NCBI RefSeq assembly: GCF_003465825.1
Contig: NZ_QSBV01000036.1
Span: 1 to 5,383 of the forward strand
DNA length: 5,383 nucleotides
From: Collinsella sp. AF02-46-1
GTDB lineage: Bacteria > Actinomycetota > Coriobacteriia > Coriobacteriales > Coriobacteriaceae
Reading direction: 5' to 3'
The notes under the pieces were generated by a model. It saw nothing but the letters and a program-made list of their open reading frames with translations, was not told the DNA's origin and searched no databases. The position numbers and the translations under genes are program-made. This document shows positions 5,285-5,383 of this stretch, one piece after another; positions within the stretch are counted from its first letter, which is position 1, and every line of letters begins with the position of its first letter.

Positions 5285-5383
5285 AACTGTTAGAAATGCA
5301 GGTTAATAATCTATGTGGTCAATATAATACCGTTGAACCCGCATATCGATACCGCTCAGCCATTCGCCTCGCCCCCGTCGCAC

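Larger units (their letters stand above)
4815..5383 (+). mobile_element. 5' ribozyme part of a group II intron (continues beyond the window)
   Basis: Group II introns are self-splicing retroelements whose RNA starts with GUGYG and recognises its target by EBS-IBS pairing. Here GTGCG (4815-4819) follows a sequence complementary to two internal sites. A domain I-like structure surrounds them: CCAGCT/AGCTGG (5017-5022, 5077-5082) closes a three-way junction with GCG/CGC and the long arm GTTCGACGT/ACGTTGAAC (5038-5046, 5066-5074), capped by GACAT/ATGTC. EBS2 (5083-5089) comes immediately after. EBS1 lies in the loop of AGGTG/CACCT (5095-5099, 5119-5123). Another junction, GCCAAC/GTTGGC (5170-5175, 5212-5217), encloses two small hairpins, and AAGGAG/CTCCTT (5254-5284) with a GGAA-capped inner stem follows. 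No protein-coding frame is convincing across these 569 bases, which is about the usual distance before the intron ORF. Domains V and VI and the reverse transcriptase are not visible, so the call rests on the 5' half alone. Confidence 0.6.

Noticed and set aside
1..5383. tRNA or rRNA genes
   Set aside because: No cloverleaf with GTTCGAATC-type T arm and CCA-proximal acceptor pairing was found; the GTTCGACGT at 5038 pairs with ACGTTGAAC as part of a different stem.

Overview
The first half (1-2787) is very GC-rich, with a codon third position dominated by G/C. It encodes the end of a lantibiotic-immunity type ABC permease, a small secreted or anchored protein, and an OmpR-type response regulator with its sensor histidine kinase. 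The base composition, the LanG/RK gene set and the RelB-like antitoxin suggest a high-GC Actinomycetota, most likely a gut Coriobacteriia (Eggerthellaceae or a relative). That placement is inference from style, not a match to a named genome.

Layout. Bases 1-414 hold the 3' end of the permease, and 407-655 a small ORF that overlaps it. A good promoter at 645-673 lies across the end of the small ORF and drives the response regulator (701-1363) and kinase (1390-2787). These genes look like a sensing and self-protection module: the kinase detects an envelope-active peptide, the regulator switches on genes, and the permease removes the peptide from the membrane. A hairpin at 2780-2799 separates this block from a convergent, truncated ribbon-helix-helix antitoxin (2800-2994, minus) with a perfect inverted-repeat operator in its leader and no toxin beside it.

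From about 3030 the base composition drops and the DNA looks accessory. Two 177-bp direct repeats, 3327-3503 and 4224-4400, differ at only six positions (all transitions) and have strong potential RNA structure. They flank a GC-poor gene for a six-helix DUF1648 membrane protein on the minus strand (3546-4172). Copy 2 ends exactly where a 47-nt near-perfect hairpin begins (4402-4448).

The last part contains a gene remnant with host-like codons (about 4575-4703), then a strong 12-bp terminator hairpin (4764-4803). Directly after the terminator begins what I interpret as the 5' ribozyme part of a group II intron, from 4815 to the window end. A GTGCG start is preceded by a 13-nt sequence that matches two candidate exon-binding sites further in: EBS2 (7 of 7 pairs) and EBS1 (5 of 6 pairs, in a hairpin loop). 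If correct, the intron-encoded reverse transcriptase should lie just beyond the right edge.
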